A stretch of 64,000 nt of DNA from Isoetes taiwanensis (Eukaryota > Streptophyta > Lycopodiopsida > Isoetales > Isoetaceae): NCBI GenBank assembly GCA_021234155.1, contig JAJEKV010000035.1, positions 2,358,001-2,422,000 of the forward strand, written 5' to 3'. A program made the translations under genes and the position numbers. This document shows, piece after piece, positions 33,009 through 44,864 of this stretch (positions are counted from its first letter, which is position 1; every line of letters begins with the position of its first letter). The notes under the pieces were generated by a model. It did not search any database. It had not been told where the DNA came from and saw only the letters and a list, made by a program, of their open reading frames with translations.

Positions 33009-34250
33009 GTGGGCACGCATCTCGTGAGTGCCATGGCAGGAGAAGGCAACAGCAATCAGATGAATCCTAAGCGGATTCCGAAGCTTGCAAGGGCGGCCCA
33101 GCAGAATCGACCTGCTGGGTCTTCAATCCGGCAGCATGGTATGGCCTCAGCGGATCTTCTTGGTGGGGAGGCGGCAGATGTGGAGTCCACTCCGGCAGCC
33201 TTGGGGTAGCAGGTCCGGCCTGCTGGGATGCCAAGCGCTTCCTTAGAGGGCGGGTTGGCACAAGGGTGCAGGGACCCGATTCAACTGATTTCCCAATCGG
33301 TGAAGGTGATGGCGGCCCAGCAGAATCGATCTGTTGGGTCTTCAATTCAGGGTGAGGACGCTTCAGAACGAGGTGATGGGGAGCTGTTTTTCAATTGTCT
33401 GATTCCAATAGGGCGGCCCAGCAGAATTGATGCTCAAATTGGGGAGCGGTTTCTCAATTGTCCGATTCCAATAGGGCAGCCCAGCAGAATCCGGCAGAGG
33501 GACTGGGGACAAATTCGGCTGCTTGTGGGCAGCAGATAGGGCCTGCTGAGTCGGTGGCTGTGCGTTCTACAGAACTGGGGACAAATTCGGCTGCTTGTGG
33601 GCAGCAGATATGGCCTGCGGAGTCGGTGGCTGTGCGCTCTACAGAACTGGCCCCAATTAGTTCCCCGGTGGAAGCTTCTAGGCAGGATTGTAGGGAACCG
33701 CTCCATCCGGGTTCCCAGCTGGCGGCTATGAACAAGGTTGTGGAGAGCATGGGGAAGGGCTGGACAGGGCAGCAGCTTGGGTGTGGGCAAGGGTCTCCGG
33801 TGGTTGGGCAGCAAGCAACCCCGGTAGCCAATCTGCAGGTTGGTGCGTCAGTAGGGAGCCCTCAGGGTCGGATGACATGTGCTGCAGGGGAAGCGGATTT
33901 TGAGGTTCCGAGCAGCATGCCTCCATTGGAAACAACAACTCCGTTTCGCGGCTCAAGTCTGTCTGCTTTGTCTCTGCCAGAGGACCCCTTTGCAGTCACG
34001 GAGCCTATGAACAATTTGCCGTTGGGCGAGGATTGTAGTGGTGCTTCGCAACATCCAGATAAGCCAACAGAGCACAGGACCCCGAGTGTGGAGAGGCGGG
34101 AGGTCGAGGGGCAGTGAGTCGAGACGGCACGGCCTGCCTGGCAAACGAATGACACGGTTAGCAGGCTTTCACGCCCGCGGTTCTCAGAGTGGATTCGGCA
34201 AACTGTGGCACCGGCCGACACCGGCCGAATGGGGAGGCCCGGCCTTTTGA
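33009..34250 (+). pseudogene. LINE 5' region / ORF1 N-terminal part
   Basis: Low-complexity Gln/Gly/Ser-rich open frames in several phases. The longest (33458-34117) contains a direct duplication, NSAACGQQIGPAESVAVRST followed by a near-copy, and the nucleotide sequence repeats GCGGCCCAGCAGAATCGA-like words many times from 33090 to 33490. The frame breaks between 34117 and 34350 suggest degeneration of an ORF1 N terminus or a repetitive 5' UTR. Confidence 0.55.
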
Positions 34251-34349
34251 ACCAAAGATAATGAAGGGAGTCAGAGGTGGACTCCACTGGTCCTCCGGCT
34301 AATATCGTTGAGGTAGACCACCAGCAACACCTCAAGTCCATTTCCAATC

Positions 34350-35384
34350 TTGTCTCCTGCGCAGTGTTGGTGTACTATGCCGTTTCAGTCCCTGAAGTTC
34401 CTGGGGAATAATTTCTTCCTCCTCATGTTAAATGCGCCCACGGTGGTGGAGAGGATTGTGGCGAGGGGGGTTGACCTCATGTGGGGGAATTACCTGATTT
34501 ATCAGCATTACACACCTGGTGTGAGTGCCCGATCTCTGTCGGCCTTGAAGATCCCTTGCTGGTTTCAAGTGGTGGATCTTCCGGCAGATATGCTCCTGCC
34601 GGAGTTCATGATAGCGATTGCCAATGGGCTCGAAGGGCATATTTCGCACTCCATAGTTCGGGAGCCGAAGATTTGCATGGCGTTGCCCGCGGATAACCCA
34701 TTGCCTCCCGCAGTGACGGTTAGGAGCGACGATTGGTACTTTCAGTTTCCCCTCAGATTGTTGAATGGCGCCGAGATCCGGAGAATGTTTCCCGCCCTCC
34801 AGGTCTTTGTCGGTTCGCTCCCTGAGTACAGGCCCGCCCCGGTGCCAGGAGCTTCACGGGAGGCAAGGCACGAGGCTCTTCGAGATGTGACAGGGGCCCC
34901 GCCCCACTCTACGCCGGTAGAGAAGCCGCCTCCGGATAGGGCCCAGGCGGCAGCTGGGCCTGTGTTGGGTGGGCCATCCCGGCCCACCGCGAGTAACGTG
35001 CCGTCGGCCGCCTCTGTGGGGCAAGGCAGCTCAGATCCAACGGTGTCTCGGCAGGAGGTGGCCCAGAAGTTGCTCCACATCCAGCAGCTGCATGAACAGG
35101 CAGAGCAGTGGCGATACCGACAGGGGGATCCAGGGCTGGCCGGGGGGCGCCGGGTACAATCGTCGGACTCTGATGTGGCATCTACACGGGCCTCTTCGGA
35201 GGGGATGGAGCTTGACAAAGTGGCGCGGGTACGCTCTTGGGCTGATGAGGCGGATCTGGATGCGGAGGTCTCCCTGACGGACAACCCGCTAGCTCTTGTG
35301 CCGTATGACTCAGACCAAGGATTTATTTCGCCGGCGAGACGGGGAAGGAAAAAGAAGCAGCGTAAGAATCCGTCTGCTCAGTAA
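34350..35384 (+). CDS. LINE ORF1 protein, DUF4283-like RNA-binding part
   Basis: An open frame of about 344 codons, within which the fold begins near FQSLKFLGNNFFLLMLNAPT. Segments such as GVDLMWGNYLIYQHYTPGV, LPCWFQVVDLP-like and EFMIAIANGLEG match the pattern of the DUF4283-type domain in plant LINE ORF1 proteins (an RRM-like fold, then strand-rich segments around a W-containing motif). A disordered Pro/Ala/Gln-rich region and a basic C terminus (ARRGRKKKQRKNPS) follow, consistent with nucleic-acid binding. ORF1 proteins coat the element RNA. The upstream part appears to be in another frame, so the start is uncertain and the protein is probably truncated. ORF2 begins 6 bp after the stop. 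Confidence 0.65.
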   Translation: MSPAQCWCTMPFQSLKFLGNNFFLLMLNAPTVVERIVARGVDLMWGNYLIYQHYTPGVSARSLSALKIPCWFQVVDLPADMLLPEFMIAIANGLEGHISHSIVREPKICMALPADNPLPPAVTVRSDDWYFQFPLRLLNGAEIRRMFPALQVFVGSLPEYRPAPVPGASREARHEALRDVTGAPPHSTPVEKPPPDRAQAAAGPVLGGPSRPTASNVPSAASVGQGSSDPTVSRQEVAQKLLHIQQLHEQAEQWRYRQGDPGLAGGRRVQSSDSDVASTRASSEGMELDKVARVRSWADEADLDAEVSLTDNPLALVPYDSDQGFISPARRGRKKKQRKNPSAQ

Positions 35385-35389
35385 TAGCT

Positions 35390-38300
35390 ATGGACAAGAA
35401 GATCCTGAGTTGGAACGTTCGAGGTGTGCGTTCGTCGCCCAGTAAGAGAACGAGAGTGGCGTTGGTGGTCCGCAAGATAGATCCTGACATCTTGTGCCTT
35501 TAGGAACATAAGTGTCACAGGGGGGACACTCGGGCATTGCTAGATATGTTCGGGCCACAATACGCTGCTGCAGTTGCCACCTCCGGGGCTTCTAAAGGTG
35601 GGACGGCCGTTGCGTGGAAGATGCATGTGCAGGTGACGTTCACCTTGGCAGATCGTTGGGGCAGGTGGGTCATTATCAAGTGGCGAGAGGGTCCGCATGA
35701 GTGGGGGATTGTGAATGTCTATGCTCATAATACTGCGCGGCAGAGAGGGGCGTTATGGGCGTCCTTGAGGCACAAGCTGGCAGCCCTGGGAGCTGGTGTG
35801 GCTTGGCTGCTGTTGGGCGATTTCAACATGGTAGAGACTATTCAGGATAGGTGTGGCAGAGCGGCGGAAGTGGTACAGGGCTTTGAGCGGGGGGAATGGG
35901 TAAAACTGCTGGACTCCGGGCGGTTGGTGGAGTTGTCGGGCGACTCCACATTTACTTGGTGTAACCAGTGGACTGGGGCCGGACGGGCGTATGCTCGGCA
36001 TGACAGATGCTATGCTAACACCCTAGTAGCGGACCGGGCGCCTCTGCTCAAGCGGAAGAACATTTTGTCCACCGCGGTCTCTGATCACTTTCCTCAGCTA
36101 ATTTCCCAGGGCTCGAGTGCAGTCAGGCCGGCGTGCACGGTCTTCAAGCTGAACACCGCTTACCTCAAGGATGCTGATTTCTCTTGGGGTTGCCAGCAGA
36201 TATGGTTCCGCACCTTTCGCGATAACTTTGGGATGTCAGGGATGGTGAGGGCCCTGGCTGAGGTCAAGGCATTTGCCAAGTCATGGGGAAGTCGGAGGAC
36301 ACGCTAAGAGCGGGAGGCGTTGAAGGCATTGTATCGCGAATTGGAAGCCCTCAGGTCCCAACCGTCTGATGGGGTGCGGGAGAAGGAGATACTGTGCTAC
36401 ATTGCAGCGGATGAGTCCAAGAAGGCCGTGCAGGCGCGGGTGAAGGCAGTAATTACTTGGCTACGGGAAGGGGACACCAATTCCTGAATGTTCTTCAGGG
36501 CGGCGCGCCAGAAGAAGTATGCGGCCTTTATGTCGTCTTTGGCATTGCCGGATGGCTGCATTCTACATTCGCCGGCAGATATTAAACATGCCACTTTCTG
36601 GCACTTCTCTCAGTTCTTTCAGGAGAAGAGATATCCCTTCTCTGACGTGATGGAGCAGGTTGTGCTCAGCAAGGTGTCTTGTAAGGTGCCGGCGGATAGA
36701 AGGCAAGTATTGCAGCGTCCGCTCACAAGGCAGGAGCTCGAGGAGGCTTGCCGTGCCCTGGCTCCCCATAAGTGCCCGGGACTGGACGGCATTCCGGTGG
36801 AGTTCTTCCAGGAATATTGGGATTGGGTGGGGGAGTCGGTGCTGCAGACCTATCAAGATCTGCTTCAGGCTGACGTGTTGGACTATAGACTCAACACTGG
36901 CTGCATTTCCTTGATACCGAAGGTGAAGGAGCCCGCTGCCATCTCGGATTGGCGTCCGATCACGCTTCTTTCGGCTGTATACAAGATTATTGCGAAGGCC
37001 CTCTCGCTTCGTTTGCAAGCGGTCCTGAAGGAGGCTATTTGCCCCATGCAGTCTGGTTTCATTCCGGGCAGGCACATTCTCAATAATGTCGCGGCGGCAT
37101 TCGAGGGTATTCACTGGGCACGCAGAACAGGTCAGCAGATAGTGTACTTGAAGCTGGATTTTGCAAAGGCCTATGATAGTGTTCGGTGGGACTTTCTGAA
37201 GAGGATGATGCTCGCCTTTGGGTGTGGGGAGAGCTTTACAGAAGTGACTCTGAAGCTCTTAACGTCGGCCAGGGCCACTGTCCTATGTCAAGGTGAGTCA
37301 TCGCCGGTCTTTAGTGTGGGACGCAGAGTTCGCCAGGGATGTCCGTTGGCGCCCTTCCTATTTACCATCGTGGCAGAGGCCCTCTCGCAGTTCTTGATCT
37401 CGGCTGTGGAGGCGGGTGTTGTGGAGGGGCTGAGGATGGCAGATGGGTCACAGCAGATTGGGAGTCAGTATGCTGATGACACTTTCCTTTTCCTACAGGC
37501 TGATGAAAGGAATCTGTTAAATACGAAAGAGTTGCTGGACGCATTCTCTCTTGCGTCGGGTTGTCTTATGAATTGGTCGAAGTGCTCGGCGTTATGGCCG
37601 GCGGCAGATCCCATGCCCGTGGTCGTATCCCAATTTCCTTGGCGGACGCAGCCGCAGGGCACATGCTCTAGGCTTTTAGGGATCCCGTTTGGCATCGACA
37701 TTTCGGCGGCAGGCATTTGGGAGGACATTCTGGTGGGGCTGCGGCGGCACCTTAACTGGTGGGGGGGGGGAGGGAAGCTTTCCATGACTGGTAGGGTCAC
37801 AGTGGCAAAGTCCGTTTTGTGCTCCACGCATATTTATATGGCTTCCATTATCCTGGCACCGGAGAGCAAGGTTCGGGAAATTTCCTCAATGGTCCGTAAC
37901 TTTGTATGGGGTGGAAATGAGGAGGGGGCAGTTGTCAAAGTGGTCTGATGGAAATGTGTGCGCCCCAAAACTGCGGGGGGACTCGGTTTCTTGGATCTCT
38001 CGCTCCATGGCAAGGTCCTGTTGTCCAAGTTCGTGTTTGCGATCCTGGAGAATGCGCTTGATTCCCCGGGCATGGTCTTACTTCATCAATCGCTATCTTA
38101 CTCGATTGTTTTCCGTAAGTCGTCCGTGCCTGTGTGGCTTCCATGGGCGTTATTTGCTGATATCAGGCCATATGTTAATGCCTCTCCCTTTCTGAAGGGG
38201 ATCTTGCGCACCTGGGAGCAGGTCCGTCCGCTGTTTGCCATTGACGCCGCCAGTTGTATTCAGTTAGAGGCATCACCATGGTGGATCCCGATTGGCCCGC

Positions 38301-39161
38301 GTGCGGCACCTCTGGTGCTGGCCGCATCCGTCGATCCCCAGGTCCAGCGTAGATGGGCACAGTGTGGGGTTCTGACAGTGGGGGAGTGGTATATTGACGG
38401 GCAGCTTTGCACCCTGGCAACTTTTTCGCCACAAGTTCCGACTGCAGGAACGAGACTGCGCTATTTGGGCACGGGTGGCTAATGCTCTACCGCTGAATCC
38501 CCCGCAGGCGTCAGGGCGGGTGTGGAGTTGTCATCCGAAAGTTGACCCCTCCAATTTCGTGAAGTCCTGCTATGAGCTTTTGGCTATTCAGGATGAGCTG
38601 CCTCCCTCGGACGGCTGGAGTCTCCAGGTGCCAGGAGAAGACTGGGGCAACATTTGGAGGTGGGTATGGAACCCAATCTCGCCCCCTAAGATTCGGGTGC
38701 TGCTATGGCAGATAGTGCACCGGTCCTTGAGGGTGAAGGTGCACAGGATCAACCCGCGGATCAGTGACAGGTGTCCAATGTGTGGTGCCTGTGCGGAGAC
38801 CCTGGAACATTGCATGTTTCTTTGCGCGGACATCCAGCCGGCATGGCAGTGGGTCCAGCGCCTCTTTCACACCTCGCTTCAGAGTCAACAGGTGTTGTTG
38901 GGGGTGTATCCTAGTGGGTGGTCCCAGCCCCAGAGTCTGGCCTTCCATTTGTGTAAAGCGTGGTTAGTGTGGCTTATTTGGAAGCGTCGGCGTATGAAGG
39001 TCTTCCGGAATGAGGAGATACAGCCCCGGGTTTTAATCCCGCAGTTAAGGTACAAATTATATATCTCTTATCTGGCGTCTCCTCGGAAGGAGCAATTTAA
39101 GGCAGTCGTTTGGGAAAGGACCCTTTTCATTGTAGATAGCATTGGCAGATTTATCCCATGA
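35390..39161 (+). pseudogene. LINE ORF2: endonuclease and reverse transcriptase, inactivated
   Basis: From ATG 35390 the frame shows the AP-endonuclease fold (LSWNVRG; EHK after a TAG at 35501-35503 that replaces the usual Gln; LLLGDFNMVE; SDHFP). The reverse transcriptase follows (LEEACRALAPHKCPGLDGIP, SDWRPITLLSAVYKIIAKAL, LKLDFAKAYDSVRWDF, RQGCPLAPFLF, and the catalytic YADD at 37469-37480), then a zf-RVT-like domain (CPMCGACAETLEHCMFLC near 38773). In-frame stops occur at 35501 (TAG), 36305 (TAA), 36485 (TGA) and 37946 (TGA), all in one frame. A one-base shift near 38425 moves the last domain to another frame. Both catalytic cores are otherwise recognisable and well preserved, so the decay is mild. 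The element cannot now make ORF2 without readthrough. Confidence 0.93.
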
Positions 39162-39298
39162 GTCGTAGGTAGGTATATGTGCTGTGTGGGTGCTCGCTCA
39201 TGTTTGGGCAGGGGTACCCTAGTATCGCTCTTCTTGTACTTACTCTATATTAATATTACTTAATTTCATCCTTCAAAAAAAAAAATATCTTGTCTTAT

Positions 39299-39955
39299 CT
39301 TTATTTATGTTTGCAATGCAACCCAAATATATATTGAAAATAAAATAATGAGAAATCTGATCATTCCATGTCAATATATTAGTCTACTTAAAAACTAACA
39401 AATGTATTGGAGCTTGCTCACTTCATGTTAGGTTCTTCATTATTTTCTATGCTTGTTTTATTATTGCAAATCATATACTATTGAAAAAAATAATAATACG
39501 AGATGTATATTGCACATTATGTTAGAAGGTGGCCATATAATGTTTCAAAGAATATTTATAACAGACTCCTTTTCTTTGATTTTTTACATATATGGTCATG
39601 GGAAAACAACTCTAGCGACCTTTTCTTTAGTAAAATGTGCTTTTGACTAAACAAACTACATCTTGTGAATTTAGTATATAGATGTTGACTTTTTTATTTT
39701 AGTGATATACCATGTTCTCCCATTTTTATAATGTGAAGGGTTCCTGTAACCATTTGATATTAATATACCTGCAAGAGCAACAAATCATTTGGAATTGTTC
39801 TAATGCTTCTTTGAAACTTTCAAAACAAGTTTGAACAAGTTAGCATGATCTCAATTAAGAAGGCCTTGTCCACGATGCATTACATTTGAAAGCAAGTGCA
39901 TGCAAGGTATGCAAATCATGGTCCATGGAGTGAGTGTAATTTTCCTTTTCTTTTT
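39299..39955. other. non-coding stretch after the LINE
   Basis: AT-rich; it is the pre-insertion upstream flank of the hevein-like gene, now separated from it by the LINE. No gene is seen. Confidence 0.5.
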
Positions 39956-40085
39956 GGGTTGCCCCTAGGGGGGCAAACCCTCGTTTTTGTGGGCATATCT
40001 AGGTATATGCCGGTATATGCTGGCATATGCCTAGCATATACTGGTGACTGCTCCAAACTGGCTGCTGCCTGTAAACTCTCTGTCA
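39956..40085 (+). mobile_element. palindromic terminal module, copy 2, next to NOPCHAP1
   Basis: GGGTTGCCCCTAGGGGGGCA, then CCCTCGTTTTTGTGGGCATA, GGTATATGCCGGTATATGC, a GACTGCTCCAAACTGGCTGC word and CTGTAAACTCTC. Order and spacing match 10985-11150. It ends about 150 bp upstream of the first ATG of the NOPCHAP1-like gene, so it would form that gene's proximal promoter or 5' UTR. Confidence 0.65.
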
Positions 40086-40237
40086 TCCAGCCCCATTCCT
40101 TCGCAGGCGTGGCTATGGCGCAGCTCGACCCTTCTTCTTCTTCCAACCATTTTCCTCCGGCTTCAGCATGGCAGTTATTTACTCTGTCTTTCATGATTTG
40201 CTTTGTTTTGGACTGATGAGCTCGACGGTGTTGCAAA

Positions 40238-41481
40238 ATGGAAGCAACCTTTAGCATGCTGCCGGAGGAGGTTGCTGAGAAAGTGCTACGAAGATTGGCA
40301 GGCCAGGAACCTGCACTTGTGAAGAAGGTAATCTTGTGGATTCTCATTGCAAAAGCAGGATTTTTTTTTCTCTTTTTATTAATTTTTGGTCTCAGCTCTT
40401 AGGTTTTAGGTTTGAGTTCAATTATTAGCGATTGGACTGAAAGTAGCAATAACATATGAAAATGCAGAATCGGCTACCTAATGCAAGCAATATCCTAAAC
40501 CAGCCAGAGAGTGACTGGCGATAAGAAAATATCCCTACCATTATAGATTCTAAAGTATCAGTCTATGATGACACCTGTTTTAAGATGCAAGTGAAAAATG
40601 CAAGCTCGGAACTGCTTCAGCTCGAGCATGGTTGTAAACTTGGTAAACTATAATTTGGGTTGTGTTAATATTTGATACCATGCCTTCGTCGTGACTCTTT
40701 ATTGTCTTGTTAATTCTTAGAAGAGCATCTACTCGTTGAAGGCATATTGTCATTAGAGCACTTGCACAAATCCCCCAGATCTCGAATACCTCCTTCAACA
40801 AAAGCTAGTGGTAAAAATGGCTTCCGACTTTGAAGTTCTAGAATGACTCATGTATTATCGAGATAATTTGGTTTGCAGTCTTGGACAAAGTGAAAGCTTT
40901 TCTTCCCGTTTTAAGTGATGCCAACCAGAAGTTGCATTCAGATATTAAGGTAAAATGCTGTGTTCAAGTTTTATCTATCTAAGTTAGGTGTTCACTTTGG
41001 ATGCGTGCAACAGAAGAGTGGGCACAGCCAATTTGACATAGAGAGAATAACCGGTGGTGAGGATGCTCCACACATCAAGATGGTAAGTGTCATGCACCTC
41101 TGATGGCCATAAATATTGAAGTTTACTGTTTGCACTATGGTTTTTTATTCTTTATTGTTGTATGAATTCCTTCTGGATTATAGTCGTTAACGAGTATACT
41201 TATATCGTACTTGTTCTTGTTGGTCTCAGGATTTAGCTTTAGGTGTAGCTGATCTGTACACAGATGAAACAGTTACTGCGGCACAGAGGATCATGGATTG
41301 CCATAACCTATCGGAGGTGGATTCAGATTCTTCAAGTGAAAATGAAGATACAGAGGAAGGTTGTAGCGAGTGTAACAGTGATGAGAAGCATGCCCATCAT
41401 TATGAACGAAAGAGACAGCTGTATGTAATGGAGAAGGAAAAGAAATGTAAAAAGAGACGTGCTAAAATCGAATTATTATAA
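40238..41481 (+). CDS. NOPCHAP1-like box C/D snoRNP assembly protein
   Basis: Exons: 40238-40327 (ATG preceded by an in-frame TGA at 40217; MEATFSMLPEEVAEKVLRRL), 40879-40949 (LDKVKAFLPVLSDANQKLHS), 41014-41082 (HSQFDIERITGGEDAPHIKM) and 41230-41481 (DLALGVADLYTDETVTAAQR, an acidic Ser/Glu tract, then a Lys/Arg-rich end). The block VLxxVxxFLPxxxxANxKL, then FxIE, then a hydrophobic M-D-A/V-L-G motif and an acidic tail is that of NOPCHAP1 (C12orf45; DUF4598), a nuclear chaperone that links NOP58 to the R2TP complex during box C/D snoRNP assembly. Splice phase between exon 1 (phase 0) and exon 2 (needs one extra base) does not match, so exon 1 or its donor is misplaced or a small exon is missed. 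The terminal module lies just upstream. All later exons are open. Confidence 0.72.
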
Positions 41482-42662
41482 AGTTTGAGCTGTTTTAGTT
41501 TGATTTGTCCCTTACTGTGCCAACATTAACTTGACAAGAAAGCATATGTCAGAAGCATGCTCTGATGCATTGAGATGATAATTCTGCTGCTTGTTGTCTT
41601 GTTAGATATCAATTGTTCTGGTAAAACCAAGTTTTCCGTCTTCTTTTCCCTTGAAAACCTTTCGAGGCAGGGGTTTTTTAATCCTAGTAGTAATGATTGT
41701 ACTAGCCCATTGTATGGGTCCCATGACCTATTGGTCTTCGTGGACGTTAAAAAAACTATTCTATTCTATTCTTTTCTGAGACATTCTTACAAGGCATGCT
41801 AGTGGACAATTGTATGGCAGTTCACAATCTATATGTGAGGAATGGCCTGGGATTTTGGGCTTTCTATAGTACCTTTTGGAAGTCCGTTTTTTGTTCCATC
41901 ATTTCCACATAACTTGTAATTATTCTTGAGTGGCCACATGTTCGTTAGGAAATAGAGCCAATACTTAGCATCATCAGGGAGATGTGAAGTATTATCAAAA
42001 AGTCCATGGCAAAACAGTGACAGGTCCTGAAATTAATATTTCTTGCTGCAACCATTTGGCTATGGTGATGCCATCTTGACGGAAGAGTTGTCTGAACATG
42101 GGGCCAGAAGTGCGGCTTGAGATGATTAAAGAAGTTATAGATATGGTCTCAATGGGGTCATATTTTTTCAATGAAGGGCTGCAGGAACTGTATCCAAGAT
42201 CGCAGAAAAATGATTACAAGTTGCTTATGTTGGTAATACCAAACATAATATACCTTTAGAGGCAAGCAAAGTTTCTGACAAGCTACAGTATGAATTGCAG
42301 GATATGTTGAACATGTATGTTGCCAAGAAGCTATTGACTGTGTTGATGAAGATAAGTGAATTGGAGCTGTGTATCCAACACTGTAAGCTTTGTCTTCAGC
42401 TCAAAGGCTTGTTCTGGCATAGGAAGGTCATGCTGATATTGATTTGGGTATATCTTCTTTTTCAAAGTGGGAAGGTGTTGGTTTCTGTGTCAAGGATGCA
42501 AGTTACGCCGCATGTGGTATTCCCTTTTCCCACGCGAGAGTATTTTGGTTGGCGGTTTTCTCTCCTACCTCCACTATTGAATGTGTATTTCAAATTTTCT
42601 ACCTTGGTGATTGTTCCTAAAATTTATGGAGGGCGTCTTCGAGGGGAGGGAAATATGTTGTA
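41482..42662. other. gene flank with unassigned exon-like pieces
   Basis: After the NOPCHAP1 stop the sequence is mostly non-coding. A frame from ATG 42098 to a GT at 42233 encodes MGPEVRLEMIKEVIDMVSMG and continues to KNDYKLLML. After a GCAG at 42300 it may continue as DMLNMYVAKKLLTVLMK. The words are protein-like but I cannot name the family; this may be gene debris. Confidence 0.3.
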
Positions 42663-42690
42663 CTAGTAATAATGCCTAGCATTGCTGGGC
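42663..42690 (-). mobile_element. Helitron 3' terminus on the minus strand
   Basis: Read on the minus strand: the hairpin GCCCAGCAATGCTAGGC (42674-42690), spacer ATTATTA, CTAG (42663-42666), then T. The architecture matches the other Helitron ends, and the stem resembles the 31155 copy. The element body would extend to the right. Confidence 0.65.
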
Positions 42691-44250
42691 ATAAGTTAAG
42701 ACTTATAAGTTAAAGAACATGTAAATGATGTTCAAGAGAATGTAAGACGCCATAATGGATTGGATTTACCTCGGTATTCCTTTTAATCAATAAGCAGCTT
42801 TAACGCTTACGTGGAGCAACATTTTGGAATAGTTTTTTAAGACATAGTATACTCTTAAGGCTCTTTCCTTTTGCTCTAGCCTTTGGCAAAATAATAAGGA
42901 TAATGCTCCTCCACTACCAAACCAAGCCCAGTGTTGACAGGTTAACGTTAGGAAACACCAATGCATTAATTGAAGCCTTCTGGCTTAAGTATTATGTATT
43001 AACTGGAGCCGTCTAGCTTTATTAACTTTACCATATTTATATTCTTTCTTAGATGTCATATTTATTGCAACATTTTAATTTTTACTCTGCAAACTTTCTA
43101 CAGACTTTCCTCACGTTCTTTATTTCTCATGACATTGGTTGTTTTGTACTGGTGTGCCTATATATGTAGTCTAATTGAGATGGTAAAGAGTTGAGTGATG
43201 ATTGTTATTATTACAATGCAACAAATCATAGTATATCATGTGTGACAATATACAATAGTTCTACTTCTTAAGGTTGCAAATATTGCAAACATTGGGTTGC
43301 AAATATTGCCATCTTAAGAGCACCCGGAGTTTTGCCTTTCACATCTATACAGTCTTTGAATTTCAATTTCCAAAACGTCACAGTAGCCTTATTGTTAACT
43401 CCATACAGTTACATTAAAAGCAAAATAGATGTCAAAAATGTAATCCTTGAGTGCCCGCTACCATAACTTGAATGAACTGCTGATAATTCTTGAAGCCCTC
43501 TCCATTCTTCACCTGGTCTTAGAGTGATGGATTGACCAAAGGTAGGTGGCTAGACACAAAACTTTGTGCATGTTCTATTCACCTCCAAAATCTCAAACAA
43601 CCACACTCAATTGTATATACTCCTTCCATGTTCTATGCCCAAAATAAGCTCTATCATATAATAAAACTTGATGGTGGATACATTTTTGGCACAGTTCTTC
43701 CAAGCAAATCATCTTAGCGCACAAAGATACTCAAACCCTAACCTCAAACGTGCACCTGCAAAATCAACATAGTAAGCCCTTAAACACTTAATACACTTTT
43801 TGATCTAGGAAGATTATATTAGCATCGACAATTATCAATCACATACATCTAGGCTCATTGCAGCCTCCTAGACATGTGTGATGTCACACTTGCTTTCTAT
43901 TTTAAAGGGCTGCTTATATCTTTTTTTTGCTGTCTGCTTTATTCTTCTCGACATGTTAATTGGAACAGGATTAGATGGCCCAGGTAGAGGGTCTGTCCTG
44001 TCGTGCTATGTAGTTATTTACTGGTTATGTAGTTATGTACTTGACTACATAGAATGTGGGCCAGACCAAGAGAAAATTGATACAGGCATGTCTCATCACA
44101 TAATATTTTGACAGATTAATGTGCACAATGGAGACAACAAACGCCCCTTCTTCTTCTAATGTGTACTTTTGGAGTAACAAGAGGGCAGGAAATGATAGGG
44201 TGGTACTGTGGTTGTCAAACTGTTCCCAAGCCACTTTACCCTCCGGCCAT
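42691..44250. other. AT-rich non-coding stretch
   Basis: No gene recognised. Possible Helitron body. Confidence 0.4.
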
Positions 44251-44284
44251 GGAGGGCAACCCTCCGTGCGCAGCACCTTGTTTT
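44251..44284. repeat. GGAGGGCAAC terminal motif, copy 2
   Basis: The perfect hairpin GGAGGGCAACCCTCC is followed by GTGCGCAGCACCTTGTTTT. It is shared with 18994-19027, where the stem is partly mutated; outside the shared block the two flanks differ, which marks it as a mobile-element end. Confidence 0.45.
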
Positions 44285-44864
44285 TTTTAGTAGGCTAGTT
44301 GGCCACACAGTCACATTTTTTTTTTAAAATACTTAGTACGCCAGAGTAGGATACATTCATGCCATGATTAAAAGGTAGTGGCCAGTCTAAAATGCGTACT
44401 TGTAGTTTTTACATGTTTAGTACCCAATTCAATATTTACTAAACCTTGCTATGTGTAGGATGTGACATTTCAAAATTTTGTGTACTCAAAAACTTATTGA
44501 GGTATCTAACAAGAAGATTGGATAAATGGGTTAGGAGGAGGCCATAAGTGAATGGCGCTTCCATAAGTTTAGCTTATTCTCTATTTGCCGTTGTTTTTAT
44601 TTCTCATTATGTTTGCAAATTCTTTTTACAAATTTTTTGTTGGGAAAAGAAATTTAATCAACTAGCAAAAAGGCACGCCAGAGGCTTTATAAGGAAAGGG
44701 AAAGGTCGGAGTTATTTTCTAGATTTTATTTAAGGATAGGCATTCATCTATGGTCATGTTGTAACCAATGTGAAGTATGGAAGCTTCATAGGTGGTGATA
44801 TATCGTAGCTTCTATGGCCGAGGTCTCATCTTGAGGTTAAATTGAACATGTATGATATATTTTG

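Larger units (their letters stand above)
32942..39280 (+). mobile_element. full-length L1-type LINE retrotransposon
   Basis: The element is bounded by an 18-bp target-site duplication, AAAAATATCTTGTCTTAT, at 32924-32941 and 39281-39298. It ends in an A run. It carries an ORF1 region and an ORF2 with endonuclease, reverse transcriptase and a C-terminal zinc-finger-like domain, and is much more GC-rich than its surroundings. The length of 6.3 kb is typical of complete plant L1 elements. The intact duplication points to a fairly recent insertion, but ORF2 has several nonsense codons and a frameshift, so this copy is dead. Confidence 0.93.
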
